Assembly (NCBI GenBank): GCA_023393525.1 | Contig: JAEWKZ010000095.1 | Location: forward strand, 40,004-104,003 | Reading direction: 5' to 3' | DNA from: Pseudomonadota bacterium | GTDB taxonomy: Bacteria > Desulfobacterota > Desulfovibrionia > Desulfovibrionales > Desulfomicrobiaceae | DNA: 64,000 nt | Shown here: positions 27,301 to 35,066 of the stretch, piece by piece | Numbering within the stretch: position 1 is the first letter of the stretch | Layout of the letters: each line of letters opens with the position of its first letter | The notes under the pieces: model-generated | The model's database searches: none | What the model was told of the DNA's origin: nothing | Seen by the model: the letters and a program-made list of their open reading frames with translations, nothing else | Translations under genes and position numbers: made by a program

Positions 27301-29471
27301 TCCAACTCCACGAAATCCTCGATGATGAGCTTGAGCCCGAATCCGGGGAAATTGATCTTGTACTTGTTCGGCTCCACGCGCTGGATCACCTTGCCGCGGC
27401 CGAAGATCTTGTGCCGGCAGTAGGTGCCCTGCACCGGGGTCTGGGCGCTGGATGCGGGCCGTGGGGCCGGGGCCTCGAAACCTTCGCCCGGTCCCGGGCG
27501 GGAGATCTGGGCCGACGCGCCCTCCGACGTGCGGCGGGGTGTGGGCAGGGTCTGCAGGCCCACGCCGCCCGTGAACTGCTCGCGGTAGCGGCTCAGCAGA
27601 TGGGCGGGGATGTCCTGCAGGAAAGGGCTGACCCGGGCCGGGGTGGTGGCGGAGAGCTCGCGGCTGTAGAGGGTTTCGGGGGAGAAGAGGGTCAGGCTGT
27701 CGCGGGCGCGGGTGCAGGCCACGTACATGAGGCGGCGCTCCTCTTCGAAGTCGTCGTTGTCGTTCATGGCGTGGCGGGACGGGAAACGGTCCTCCACCAG
27801 GTCGATGACCAGCACCGCGTCCCACTCCAGGCCCTTGGCCGAATGCACCGTGGACAGGGTCACGGCCTGGCCGCGCTCCTCCTCGGCATCGGGGCTGTCC
27901 AGGCTCATGTCGCCCAGGAAAGCGGGGATGTCGTCGTAGCTCAAAGAGATCTGGACCAGCTCTTCGAGGCCCGCTTCGCGGCGCGGGTAGTCGTCGGGGA
28001 ATTTTTCGCGCAGCACGGGCAGGTAGTATTCGAGCACGAAGGTGATGGCCGTGGACGGGCGCATGACCTGGGTGCGCAGGGTGTCGAGCACGCGCAAGAG
28101 GTCGTCGAGAGCCGGCCGCTTGGCGCGCTGGGCCTTGATGAAGGCTTGATCGTTGATCATGGCCGCGTGATGGATTTTTTGCGCGCTCTTGGGGCCGATG
28201 CCCGGCACATTGCCGAGGATGCGCTGCCAGGCCGGGATGTCCGACGTGTTCTGGGCCAGGCGCAGGCAGGCCAGGACATCTTTTATGTGCGCGGCTTCGG
28301 AAAATTTGATCCCGCCGTATTTGCGAAAGCCGAGCCCGATCTTGTTCAGCTCCACTTCCACATGGTAGGATTGATATCCGGCCCGGAACAGGACCGCGAT
28401 CTGGTCCAGTGCATAGGTGCGGGACAGTTCCACCACCTTGGCCGCGACCAGGCGGGCCTGGCTGCGGTCCGAGAAGGGCAGCACATGCTCAGGCAGGCGC
28501 GAGTCCGTGCGCTCGGAAAAGAGGCGTTTGGCGAATTTCTCGCGGAAACCGTCCAGAATGGCGTTGGTCAGCTCCAGAATGGGCTGGGTCGAGCGGTAGT
28601 TCTGTTCCAGCTTGATGAGCCTGGTGCCCGGAAAAGTCTTGGGGAAATCCAGGATGTTTTTCACGTTGGCGCCGCGAAAGGCGTAGATGGACTGGGCGTC
28701 GTCGCCCACGGCCATGACGTTGGGGCTCGTGTCGCCGGGCCTGGTCAGCAGGCCGACCAGCCGCGCCTGCACCAGGTTGGTGTCCTGGTACTCGTCGACC
28801 ATGATGTGGGAGATGGACGAGGTCACGGCTTCGCGGACCTGCGCATGCTCGGTCAGGAGGCGCTCCAGCAGAAAGAGCAGATCGTCGTAGTCGAGGAGCC
28901 CGCACTCGTGCTTGATGCGCTCGTACTCTTCGAGCAGTCGGCGCAGGTCGTCCTCGTAGGAGCCCAGGTGATAGGCTTCCTGGCGCAGCACCTGCTCCAG
29001 GGAGAGTTCCTTGTTGCGGCTTTTGCTGTAGAGCCCGATGATCGTGGCCCTTTTGGGAAATTTGCGGTCGCCCTTGCCGATCTTCAGGCGGTCCTTGGCC
29101 TGGCTGAGTATCTCTTCCGCGTCGGAGCGGTCCATGACCGTGGCCCCGCGTTCGAAGCCCAGCAGGCCCGCATACTGCTTGAGCAGGGAATAGGCGAAGC
29201 CGTGGAAGGTGCCGCCGCGCACGTGTCCCAGACCCTGATGCCCCAGTAGGCCTCCCGCGCGGTGCAGCATCTCCGAGGAGGCCTTGCGGGTGAAGGTCAA
29301 GAGCAGGATCTCGGCCGGGGACACCCCGGATTCGACCAGCCGGGCCAGGCGGTAGACCACGGTGCGGGTCTTGCCCGAACCGGCTCCGGCGATGACCAGG
29401 ACGGGCCCGTCAAGGGTGGTTGCGGCCTCGTACTGGGCGGGATTCAAGTCGTTTTGATAGTCGATGCGCAT
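27297..29471 (-). CDS. uvrD: UvrD/PcrA-type superfamily I DNA helicase
   Basis: This 724-residue 3'-5' helicase used in repair and replication restart has AGAGSGKT at 28-35 (motif I), TFTRKASSEM (Ia), MVDEYQDTN (II), VGDDAQSIYAFRGA (III), TVHSAKGLEWDAV and YVACTRARDSL (V-VI). The C-terminus ends in the small PcrA/UvrD-type tail FGRGKVIQRVEPNKYKINF, a Tudor-like RNA polymerase-binding region in relatives. Whether it is UvrD, PcrA or Rep in role cannot be settled. It is preceded by the phosphodiesterase gene with only 6 bases between, so the two are co-transcribed. Confidence 0.88.
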   Translation of the reverse strand: MRIDYQNDLNPAQYEAATTLDGPVLVIAGAGSGKTRTVVYRLARLVESGVSPAEILLLTFTRKASSEMLHRAGGLLGHQGLGHVRGGTFHGFAYSLLKQYAGLLGFERGATVMDRSDAEEILSQAKDRLKIGKGDRKFPKRATIIGLYSKSRNKELSLEQVLRQEAYHLGSYEDDLRRLLEEYERIKHECGLLDYDDLLFLLERLLTEHAQVREAVTSSISHIMVDEYQDTNLVQARLVGLLTRPGDTSPNVMAVGDDAQSIYAFRGANVKNILDFPKTFPGTRLIKLEQNYRSTQPILELTNAILDGFREKFAKRLFSERTDSRLPEHVLPFSDRSQARLVAAKVVELSRTYALDQIAVLFRAGYQSYHVEVELNKIGLGFRKYGGIKFSEAAHIKDVLACLRLAQNTSDIPAWQRILGNVPGIGPKSAQKIHHAAMINDQAFIKAQRAKRPALDDLLRVLDTLRTQVMRPSTAITFVLEYYLPVLREKFPDDYPRREAGLEELVQISLSYDDIPAFLGDMSLDSPDAEEERGQAVTLSTVHSAKGLEWDAVLVIDLVEDRFPSRHAMNDNDDFEEERRLMYVACTRARDSLTLFSPETLYSRELSATTPARVSPFLQDIPAHLLSRYREQFTGGVGLQTLPTPRRTSEGASAQISRPGPGEGFEAPAPRPASSAQTPVQGTYCRHKIFGRGKVIQRVEPNKYKINFPGFGLKLIIEDFVELE

Positions 29472-29477
29472 GATTTT

Positions 29478-30782
29478 TCAGGCCTCAAAGGTGGCGGCGG
29501 GAATGTCGAAGTGGTCCAGAATGGCCTGGCCGACCTCTGTCGGTGTGCGGGCGGATGCGCCCATGGAATCGTAAAAAAACACGTCGTCGGCGGTGTGCAT
29601 GCCTTGGCGGCCGAAATGGCCGAACATGTCCGTGCGGCCGAATTTGCCCTTCAGGTCGAACCCGGGCTGGGGGATCAGCACCAGATCCGGGGCAAGGCAG
29701 GCCCTTGGACCATGATAGAGATCCCGGCCCCGGTGTACGTGGCGGATGACCTGGCGGCCACGCCAGGTCAGGCCGGACAGGGCGCGGATCAGGTCCGCTT
29801 CGAGCACGTCCGCCTCGGCCCGGGGGAGGGTGCCGCGCGCGAAACGCTCTCGTGTGTGCAGGTAGATGCGTCCCGGGTCAAGGGCAAAGGCCTTTGTTGC
29901 CGGGCTGATGGCCTGCGCGTCCCATTCGCCGGCAGGCTGGCGGGAGAGGTGCAGCAGGCCCTTTTCGCGAAGCCATGCGTTCAGGTCAACCTCCTGCGTG
30001 AGGGTCGTGAAGCCGTGGTCGGCCATGATCAGCAGACGCTTCGGTTCCGGGAGTTCCTGGTAGCGGGCGAAGAATTCTCCGATGAGGCGGTCCCAGGCGG
30101 CCATGAAGCGCAGAGCTTCGGAGCGCCAGGGGTGGTAGGGCTCCACCAGGGCGGGAAAGAGGAAATGGCCGAGGCGGTCCGTCTCCGTCAGCACGAAGAA
30201 GAACAGGTCCCAGGCCAGGTCCGGCCACAAAAGGTCGAGCGCCTTTTCCCGGCAGGCCAGGGAACGATGCAGGTCGTCCAGCAGAAAGGCCGGGTCCGTG
30301 GCCCCGCGCACGGTGTCGGCCTCCACCGTGTAGTCGTGGTCGGCCAGGATGCCTTCCAGGGCCGGAGGGTGCACGGAGCCCCGCAGTTCCCGGGCCGGAA
30401 ATCCGGCCACGAGCATGGACCGCATGGGCCGCACCGGGGCGAGGTTTGGCATGTTCACGACCTTGCTGAACAGCCCCTTGTCCGCCAGGCGTTCGAAAAT
30501 GGTCGCCCCGTGCACATGGGTGAAGTCCGTGAACTGCAGCTCATAGCTTTGCGGGTCGAGGCGGGTGAAGCCGTAAACGCCATGCTCGCCGGGCGGTGTG
30601 GCGGTGAAGAGGCTGGTCCAGTTCACGGGCGAGAGTTCGGGCAGTTCGGCGGAAATGGCCCGGCATCCGGGATCATCGACGATGGCGGCCAGGTTCGGGA
30701 GCAGACCTTGGGCGCAGAGGTTTTGGGCCACGGACCAGGGCAGGCCGTCCAAGCCCAGGAAAACAAGTCGGGAAGCGTGCAT
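29478..30782 (-). CDS. alkaline phosphatase superfamily / type I phosphodiesterase
   Basis: This 434-residue protein belongs to the phosphodiesterase/nucleotide pyrophosphatase branch of the alkaline phosphatase superfamily. Metal-binding and nucleophile segments are visible: LVFLGLDGLPW at the N-terminus, SPVNWTSLFTATPPGEHGVYGF and LLIMADHGFTTL. No signal peptide is apparent, suggesting a cytoplasmic location. The substrate is unknown. I chose the ATG at 30782 because it starts directly at the conserved strand; upstream in-frame codons reach into the tpx promoter. It precedes uvrD in an operon. Confidence 0.8.
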   Translation of the reverse strand: MHASRLVFLGLDGLPWSVAQNLCAQGLLPNLAAIVDDPGCRAISAELPELSPVNWTSLFTATPPGEHGVYGFTRLDPQSYELQFTDFTHVHGATIFERLADKGLFSKVVNMPNLAPVRPMRSMLVAGFPARELRGSVHPPALEGILADHDYTVEADTVRGATDPAFLLDDLHRSLACREKALDLLWPDLAWDLFFFVLTETDRLGHFLFPALVEPYHPWRSEALRFMAAWDRLIGEFFARYQELPEPKRLLIMADHGFTTLTQEVDLNAWLREKGLLHLSRQPAGEWDAQAISPATKAFALDPGRIYLHTRERFARGTLPRAEADVLEADLIRALSGLTWRGRQVIRHVHRGRDLYHGPRACLAPDLVLIPQPGFDLKGKFGRTDMFGHFGRQGMHTADDVFFYDSMGASARTPTEVGQAILDHFDIPAATFEA

Positions 30783-30853
30783 GGGGGCGGTGTAGCAGGG
30801 GGCGGGGCGGTTGGCCAGGGGCCGCCATGCGCGTGGAAAATGCAATTTTCCCC

Positions 30854-30881
30854 TTGCGCGAACGTCTGAAAGGCTTAGAAT
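30854..30881 (+). promoter_or_regulatory. predicted tpx promoter
   Basis: TTGCGC (30854-30859) and TAGAAT (30876-30881) are separated by 16 bases, about 80 bases before the tpx start. Confidence 0.45.
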
Positions 30882-30963
30882 GCAAACTGCTACCGATAAA
30901 CCGGCCGGATTGGCGCTTTTGTGGCGAGCCACGGCGCTTTGGCCTCAAACAACGGAGACTGCC

Positions 30964-31479
30964 ATGAGTACGCGAAATAACGTAGTGACGATGAAAGGAA
31001 ATCCTCTGACCCTGCTCGGTCCGGAGATCGCCCCTGGCCAACCGGCCCCGGATTTCACAGTGGTCGACAACGATCTAGGCCCCGTTTCCCTGTCCGACTT
31101 CAAGGGCAAGGTCGTGATCGTCTCCGCCGTGCCGTCCCTGGACACCCCTGTCTGCGACATGGAGACGCGGCGCTTCAATCAGGAAGCCCAGAACCTGGGC
31201 GACAAGGTCAAGGTCCTGACCGTGAGCATGGATCTGCCCTTTGCCCAGAAGCGCTGGTGCGGCAACGCGGGCGTCGAGAACGTGCAGACCGTTTCCGATT
31301 ATCAGACCGCCTCCTTCGGGCAGGCCTACGGCGTGCTCATCGACGGGCTGCGCCTGCTCGCTCGGGCGATCTTCGTCATCGACGCTCAGGGCAAGGTGGC
31401 TTACGTGCAGACCGTGCCGGAATTGACCCATGAGCCCGATTACGCGGCCGTGCTCGATGCCGCGAAGAAGCTGATCTAA
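30964..31479 (+). CDS. tpx: thiol peroxidase
   Basis: This 171-residue atypical 2-Cys peroxiredoxin reduces peroxides. The peroxidatic cysteine is C64 in PSLDTPVCDMETRRF and the resolving cysteine C99 in KRWCGNAGVENV, both at Tpx positions. The start is fixed by MSTRNNVVTMKGNPLTLLG, with GGAG 6 bases upstream; longer in-frame starts would lie within the promoter. It is followed 38 bases later by ferritin, and together with nearby rubrerythrin this forms an oxidative-stress neighbourhood. Confidence 0.93.
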   Translation: MSTRNNVVTMKGNPLTLLGPEIAPGQPAPDFTVVDNDLGPVSLSDFKGKVVIVSAVPSLDTPVCDMETRRFNQEAQNLGDKVKVLTVSMDLPFAQKRWCGNAGVENVQTVSDYQTASFGQAYGVLIDGLRLLARAIFVIDAQGKVAYVQTVPELTHEPDYAAVLDAAKKLI

Positions 31480-31517
31480 TCCTGGCCAGCATCATTCAAA
31501 CCGGAGGAATTCACACC

Positions 31518-32024
31518 ATGCTCAGCACCAAGATGGAAAAGGCATTGAACGATCAGATCAACGCGGAGATGTTTTCCGCGTATCTCTACCTGGCCATGGT
31601 GGCCTACTTCCAGGACAGGAACCTGAGCGGTTTCGCCAACTGGATGACCGTCCAGAACCAGGAGGAGACCTTCCATGCCATGAAGTTCTTCAACTATATC
31701 GCCGAGCGCGGCGGACGCGTGACCCTTGACGCCATCGAGAAACCCCAGTTCGAGTGGGAGAGCCCCCTGGCGGCAATGGAAGCGGCGCAGCAGCACGAGG
31801 CCTACATCACCGGCCGCATCAACGACCTCATGGACCTGGCCATCCAGGAGAAGGATCACGCCACGGTCAATTTCCTGAACTGGTTCGTCGCGGAGCAGGT
31901 CGAGGAGGAAGACAGCGTGAACGAAGTCGTGCAGAAGCTTCGGATGGTCGGTTCCGGCGGAGGCGGCCTGTTCATGATGGATCGCGACATGGCCGCGCGG
32001 GTCTTCACCCCGCCCGTGGCCTGA
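31518..32024 (+). CDS. ftn: ferritin
   Basis: This 168-residue non-haem ferritin stores iron and detoxifies Fe(II). Ferroxidase-centre ligands are E17 (NAEMFSAYLY), E50 and H53 (NQEETFHAMKFF). The C-terminal helices contain VEEEDSVNEVVQKLRM. GGAGG is upstream of the ATG. It lies downstream of tpx and ends with a compact terminator. Pairing of ferritin with thiol peroxidase and rubrerythrin fits peroxide and iron control in an anaerobe. Confidence 0.93.
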   Translation: MLSTKMEKALNDQINAEMFSAYLYLAMVAYFQDRNLSGFANWMTVQNQEETFHAMKFFNYIAERGGRVTLDAIEKPQFEWESPLAAMEAAQQHEAYITGRINDLMDLAIQEKDHATVNFLNWFVAEQVEEEDSVNEVVQKLRMVGSGGGGLFMMDRDMAARVFTPPVA

Positions 32025-32030
32025 GGAAGA

Positions 32031-32054
32031 GGGCAGGCTGGACCTGCCCTTTTT
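32031..32054 (+). terminator. terminator after ferritin
   Basis: GGGCAGG and CCTGCCC form a 7-bp stem with a 5-base loop, followed by five T residues. Confidence 0.85.
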
Positions 32055-32099
32055 CATTCAACGGACCGGCGCAGCGGGCGCTGCGGCTGGCGAAATGAT

Positions 32100-32193
32100 T
32101 TGACAAGCCGCGCGGCAGGGCAATACAGCGGCGGCAAAGCCGGACTGTAGGCCGAAATCCTAGGCAGGCTGGATGCTCCAACTGCCTTTTTTT
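32100..32193 (+). ncRNA. structured leader or small RNA with promoter and terminator upstream of DUF2062
   Basis: A consensus -35 TTGACA (32100-32105) is followed by a weak -10 (ATACAG, 32123-32128; 17-base spacing). A 9-bp bulged hairpin at 32124-32149 has UACAG/CUGUA outer and CGGC/GCCG inner stems around GGCAAA. A terminator at 32162-32193 follows (AGGCAG/CTGCCT with inner TGGA/TCCA, then seven T). The terminator ends 10 bases before the DUF2062 ATG, so it could be an attenuating leader or a very short RNA. No known riboswitch consensus was recognised. Confidence 0.45.
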
Positions 32194-32203
32194 GTGTGAG
32201 TTC

Positions 32204-32713
32204 ATGGAAAGAATCTGGGTCAGGCTCGCTCGCTGGAGCCGTTATTCATATCTGCGCGTGGTGCGCATCAAGGCTCCGGCCGAGTCCATCGCCCTGGGGC
32301 TGGCCTTGGGCGTTTTCGCCGGAGCGCTGCCGTTTTTGTCCCTGCAGATGGCCATCGCCGTGGCTTTGGCCCTGCTTCTGCGCGGCAACATCATCGCGGC
32401 CGCGCTGGGGACATGGTGGAGCAACCCCTTCAACTGGGCGCTCATTTTTCCGCTGCTGTACATGCTGGGCAAGGTCTTCGTGCCCGTGGACGTGGAACAT
32501 CTGAGCATCCACGAGTTTATCCGCCTTCCGCTTCTGGACCTTTTGCAGCGGAGCTGGAAGTGGCTGCTGATCACCTCCCTGGGCGGCTTCATCGCCGGAA
32601 TCCCGCTGGCCGTGGTGACGTATTTCGCCACCCTGCGCGCCGTGCTCATCTATCATGACCGCCGAGCCAAGCGCAGGCTCGAACGGCAGCGCAGGATACC
32701 CCGCCGTGAATAA
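32204..32713 (+). CDS. DUF2062 membrane protein
   Basis: This 169-residue inner-membrane protein has the DUF2062 pattern: a basic N-terminus (MERIWVRLARWSRYSYLRVVRIK), then PAESIALGLALGVFAGALPFLSLQMAIAVALALLLRGN, TWWSNPFNW, and a last membrane segment followed by a highly basic tail. The function of the family is unknown. There is no clear ribosome site, and the ATG lies directly after a terminator T-run. Its end overlaps the start region of rsmA, so the two are coupled. Confidence 0.75.
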   Translation: MERIWVRLARWSRYSYLRVVRIKAPAESIALGLALGVFAGALPFLSLQMAIAVALALLLRGNIIAAALGTWWSNPFNWALIFPLLYMLGKVFVPVDVEHLSIHEFIRLPLLDLLQRSWKWLLITSLGGFIAGIPLAVVTYFATLRAVLIYHDRRAKRRLERQRRIPRRE

Positions 32714-33509
32714 TTCGACCTTCCTGGCTCCCAAACGCTCCCTTGGGCAGAATTTCTTGTCCGACCCCAACATCTGCCGCCGCATCGTCGCCGCCCTGGA
32801 GCTTGCGTCCGGCGATCCCGTGCTTGAGATCGGCCCCGGGCGCGGCGCGCTGACCCGCGTTCTGGCCGGGCACGACGGTCCGGTCATGGCGCTGGAAAAG
32901 GACTCCGAGCTGGTGCGCTGGATCAGGACGGAGTTTCCCGCGGTTGGCGTGATGCATGCCGACGGGCTGGATTTCTGCTGGGAGGCGACGCGGGCCCTGC
33001 CGGGCCTGTCCTTGATCGGCAACCTGCCCTACAATGTGGCCTCGCCCATGATCTGGGAAATGGTCAGCCGTTGCCGCTCCTTCAAGAGCATGGTCTTCAT
33101 GGTCCAGAAGGAAGTGGCCCTGCGGCTGACGGCCCAGGCGGGAAGCAAGACGTACGGGGCGCTGTCGGCCTGGGTCGGAAATTTCGTGCGCGGGGAATAT
33201 GTCTTCACCGTACCGCCGCATGTCTTCCGTCCCCAGCCCAAGGTGGACTCGGCCATCGTCAGGTTTCAGCCCCGGCCCGATCCGGCCTGGGAGGAGGCCG
33301 CCGCCCTGTCCTGGACGGTGAAGATCCTGTTTCAGCAGCGCCGCAAGCAGCTGGGCACGATACTCAAGGCCCATTGGTCGCAGGCGGTGGACGAATGGTG
33401 CGCCATTGCCGGCGTGGACCGGCGCATCCGGCCCGAAGAGCTTGGTCCCGATCAGTTGCGTTCCCTTGCGAGCGTGCTGGTCCCCGAAAAAGGTCTTGCG
33501 AAAGGGTGA
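32706..33509 (+). CDS. rsmA: 16S rRNA (adenine1518/1519-N6)-dimethyltransferase
   Basis: RsmA/KsgA dimethylates two adenosines near the 3' end of 16S rRNA. The SAM-binding motif is VLEIGPGRGALTRVLA and the catalytic motif is GNLPYNVASPM (NLPY). The C-terminal small domain is present. I chose GTG at 32706 because it gives the canonical N-terminus NNSTFLAPKRSLGQNFLSD; an ATG at 32655 would add 17 residues and overlap DUF2062 by 59 bases. The protein is 267 residues, the usual length. Confidence 0.88.
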   Translation: MNNSTFLAPKRSLGQNFLSDPNICRRIVAALELASGDPVLEIGPGRGALTRVLAGHDGPVMALEKDSELVRWIRTEFPAVGVMHADGLDFCWEATRALPGLSLIGNLPYNVASPMIWEMVSRCRSFKSMVFMVQKEVALRLTAQAGSKTYGALSAWVGNFVRGEYVFTVPPHVFRPQPKVDSAIVRFQPRPDPAWEEAAALSWTVKILFQQRRKQLGTILKAHWSQAVDEWCAIAGVDRRIRPEELGPDQLRSLASVLVPEKGLAKG

Positions 33510-33794
33510 AAAAGCCCGTCAAGGCAGGTTTCGCCTCAGTTTTTTTGAAAATAAGCTTGACTTTGGGACTGAAATTCTGTTTGCCTGCCGACTGAGCGTT
33601 TGAGCCGAAAAGCGCGACGGGCTAAGTACTGAGCCCCTATGGACATGTTTCTTTCCTTCCAGTAGGAAGTTTCGCAGCCGTGTCCAGAAAATTTCAAGAT
33701 CAGGCTGAAGGTGCCAAGTGTTGACGGTTGAGGGCCATGACTTCTGGAGAGTCCCCCGCATCCGTTGGTAATTTACTGCAAAGGAGGAAGACTG
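33510..33794. other. intergenic region upstream of hup
   Basis: This stretch holds no convincing gene. It is more AT-rich than its surroundings. TTGACG at 33721 could be a -35 for hup but lacks a good -10 at normal spacing. A strong ribosome site (AAGGAGG) sits at 33781. Confidence 0.5.
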
Positions 33795-34067
33795 ATGACG
33801 AAAGCTGAATTGGTTGCAAAAATGGCGGAAAAGGCTGGTTTGACCAAGGCGAACGCCGAGCGCGCGCTGACCGAATTTCTGAAGGCCGTCCAGGAGACCC
33901 TGGTAACCGAAAAGAAGATGACCCTCACCGGTTTTGGAACTTTCGTGGTTGAAGAGCGTCAGGCCCGCACCGGACGCAACCCCCGCACCGGCGAAGAGCT
34001 GAAGATTCCCGCTTGCAAGGTTGTCAAGTTCCGTCCCGGCAAGGAACTCAAGGACGCAATCAAGTAA
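33795..34067 (+). CDS. hup: HU family histone-like DNA-binding protein
   Basis: This 90-residue nucleoid protein bends DNA without strong sequence specificity. It has the HU fold with TLTGFGTFVVEERQARTGRNPRTGEELKIP, where the arm RNPRTGE is the family signature. The ATG at 33795 follows AAGGAGG. An earlier in-frame start would add ten unrelated residues. It is followed 18 bases later by a small membrane-protein gene with its own ribosome site. Confidence 0.93.
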   Translation: MTKAELVAKMAEKAGLTKANAERALTEFLKAVQETLVTEKKMTLTGFGTFVVEERQARTGRNPRTGEELKIPACKVVKFRPGKELKDAIK

Positions 34068-34085
34068 TTACCGCGAGGGGGACCT

Positions 34086-34259
34086 ATGTTGCATGGGGAA
34101 ACTGTTCAGAGCCCGCTGCCTCAGGATCTGCCCTGGTGGCAGCCTGATCATGCCATTTTTTTCGGAGTGCTCTATGCCGTGCTCTTCATCATCGGCAGCG
34201 GAGTTGGCGTGGTTATCCTGAAATCTCTGGCCGAGACCGTGAAGGAAAAGATTTCATAG
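34086..34259 (+). CDS. small single-pass membrane protein, 57 residues
   Basis: An ATG with GAGGGGG 5 bases upstream opens a 57-residue frame. The polar N-terminus (MLHGETVQSPLPQDLPWWQP) is followed by one hydrophobic helix (FFGVLYAVLFIIGSGVGVVI) and a short charged tail (KSLAETVKEKIS). It lies between hup and a clean terminator, so it belongs to the hup transcript. I do not recognise the family. The function is unknown, and the support is the ribosome site, plausible membrane topology and operon position. Confidence 0.7.
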   Translation: MLHGETVQSPLPQDLPWWQPDHAIFFGVLYAVLFIIGSGVGVVILKSLAETVKEKIS

Positions 34260-34280
34260 CCTGATTTTCACGATGCTTGG

Positions 34281-34311
34281 AAAAGGGGTGGCATAAGCAC
34301 CCCTTTTTTTT
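34281..34311 (+). terminator. terminator after the hup operon
   Basis: AAAAGGGGTG and CACCCCTTTT pair as a 10-bp stem around GCATAAG, followed by a run of T. Confidence 0.88.
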
Positions 34312-34325
34312 GTCCTTTATTTTTC

Positions 34326-34354
34326 TTGCCAGAGACTGAAGGTTTGCATAAAAG
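34326..34354 (+). promoter_or_regulatory. predicted promoter of the rpsU-yqeY-mutS2-dnaG-rpoD operon
   Basis: TTGCCA (34326-34331) and TAAAAG (34349-34354) are exactly 17 bases apart, 62 bases before the rpsU start. Confidence 0.6.
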
Positions 34355-34415
34355 ACAAAATTTCCTGTTCGCCACTAGGGGGACAGGTTCAGAACGAGGA
34401 CGGGAGGTGATCCGT

Positions 34416-34616
34416 TTGCCAGGTGTATACATGGGTGACAGCGATACTTTTGACTACTCCCTGCGTAAGTTCAAGAAGCAGGTAGAGAAGGCCGGTATCC
34501 TTTCCGAGCTGAAGAAGCGTCAGCATTTCGAGAAACCCAGCATCCAGAAGAAGAAGAAGGAAGCTGCGGCCAAGAAAAGACTGCTGAAGAAGATCCGTAA
34601 AATGCAGGTGATGTAA
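34416..34616 (+). CDS. rpsU: 30S ribosomal protein S21
   Basis: S21 is a small basic ribosomal protein. The sequence [20 protein letters not shown] followed by [21 protein letters not shown] and a lysine-rich tail is typical. I assign a TTG start at 34416 because an excellent GGGAGGTGAT lies 4 bases upstream and the product begins at the conserved PGVY segment, giving 66 residues. An ATG at 34431 lies too far from that site, and earlier ATGs have no support. It heads the macromolecular-synthesis operon. Confidence 0.9.
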   Translation: MPGVYMGDSDTFDYSLRKFKKQVEKAGILSELKKRQHFEKPSIQKKKKEAAAKKRLLKKIRKMQVM

Positions 34617-35062
34617 TGAGTCTTTCTGAGCGCCTTGAAAAGGACTACGTGACCGCTTTCAAAGCCAAAAAGACTGACGAGGTGGCTGTCTTGAGAATGC
34701 TCAAGGCAGCCGTCAAGAACAAGCAGGTCGAGCTTCGCCGCGAACTGGCCGACAACGAGATCCTTGACGTCGTGGCCAAGCAGGTCAAGCAGCGCCAGGA
34801 ATCCATCGACCAGTTCCGGGCCGCGGGCCGGGTCGATCTCGCCGAAATCGAGGAGCGCGAGCTTCTCATCCTGCGCGCCTACCTTCCCACCGCCCTTTCT
34901 CCCGCGCAGCTGGAGGAAGCCGTGAACACGACCATCCAGGCCCTCGGCGCCTCCGGCATGAAGGACATGGGCAAAGTCATGAACGCCATTCTGGGCGAAC
35001 ATGCCGGCCGTGTTGACGGAAAGGAACTCAGCGCCCTGGTGCGCGCCAAGCTTTCGTCGTAA
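34616..35062 (+). CDS. yqeY: GatB/YqeY domain protein
   Basis: This 148-residue protein consists of the YqeY domain related to the C-terminal part of aspartyl/glutamyl-tRNA amidotransferase GatB. Signatures include KDYVTAFKAKKTDEVAVLRMLKAAVKN and the C-terminal GASGMKDMGKVMNAIL. The exact function of YqeY is unsettled; a role in translation is inferred. Its ATG overlaps the rpsU stop by one base, so it is tightly coupled with S21. Confidence 0.9.
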   Translation: MSLSERLEKDYVTAFKAKKTDEVAVLRMLKAAVKNKQVELRRELADNEILDVVAKQVKQRQESIDQFRAAGRVDLAEIEERELLILRAYLPTALSPAQLEEAVNTTIQALGASGMKDMGKVMNAILGEHAGRVDGKELSALVRAKLSS

Positions 35063-35066
35063 TCCT

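Noticed and set aside
32106..32160. Possible cyclic-di-GMP (GEMM) riboswitch because of GGGCAA and GCAAAGCC
   Set aside because: The spacing and the P2/P3 stems of the GEMM consensus are absent; GGCAAAGCC is accounted for by a simple hairpin.
33721..33743. hup promoter with TTGACG
   Set aside because: No acceptable -10 lies 16-18 bases downstream, so it was not annotated as a promoter.
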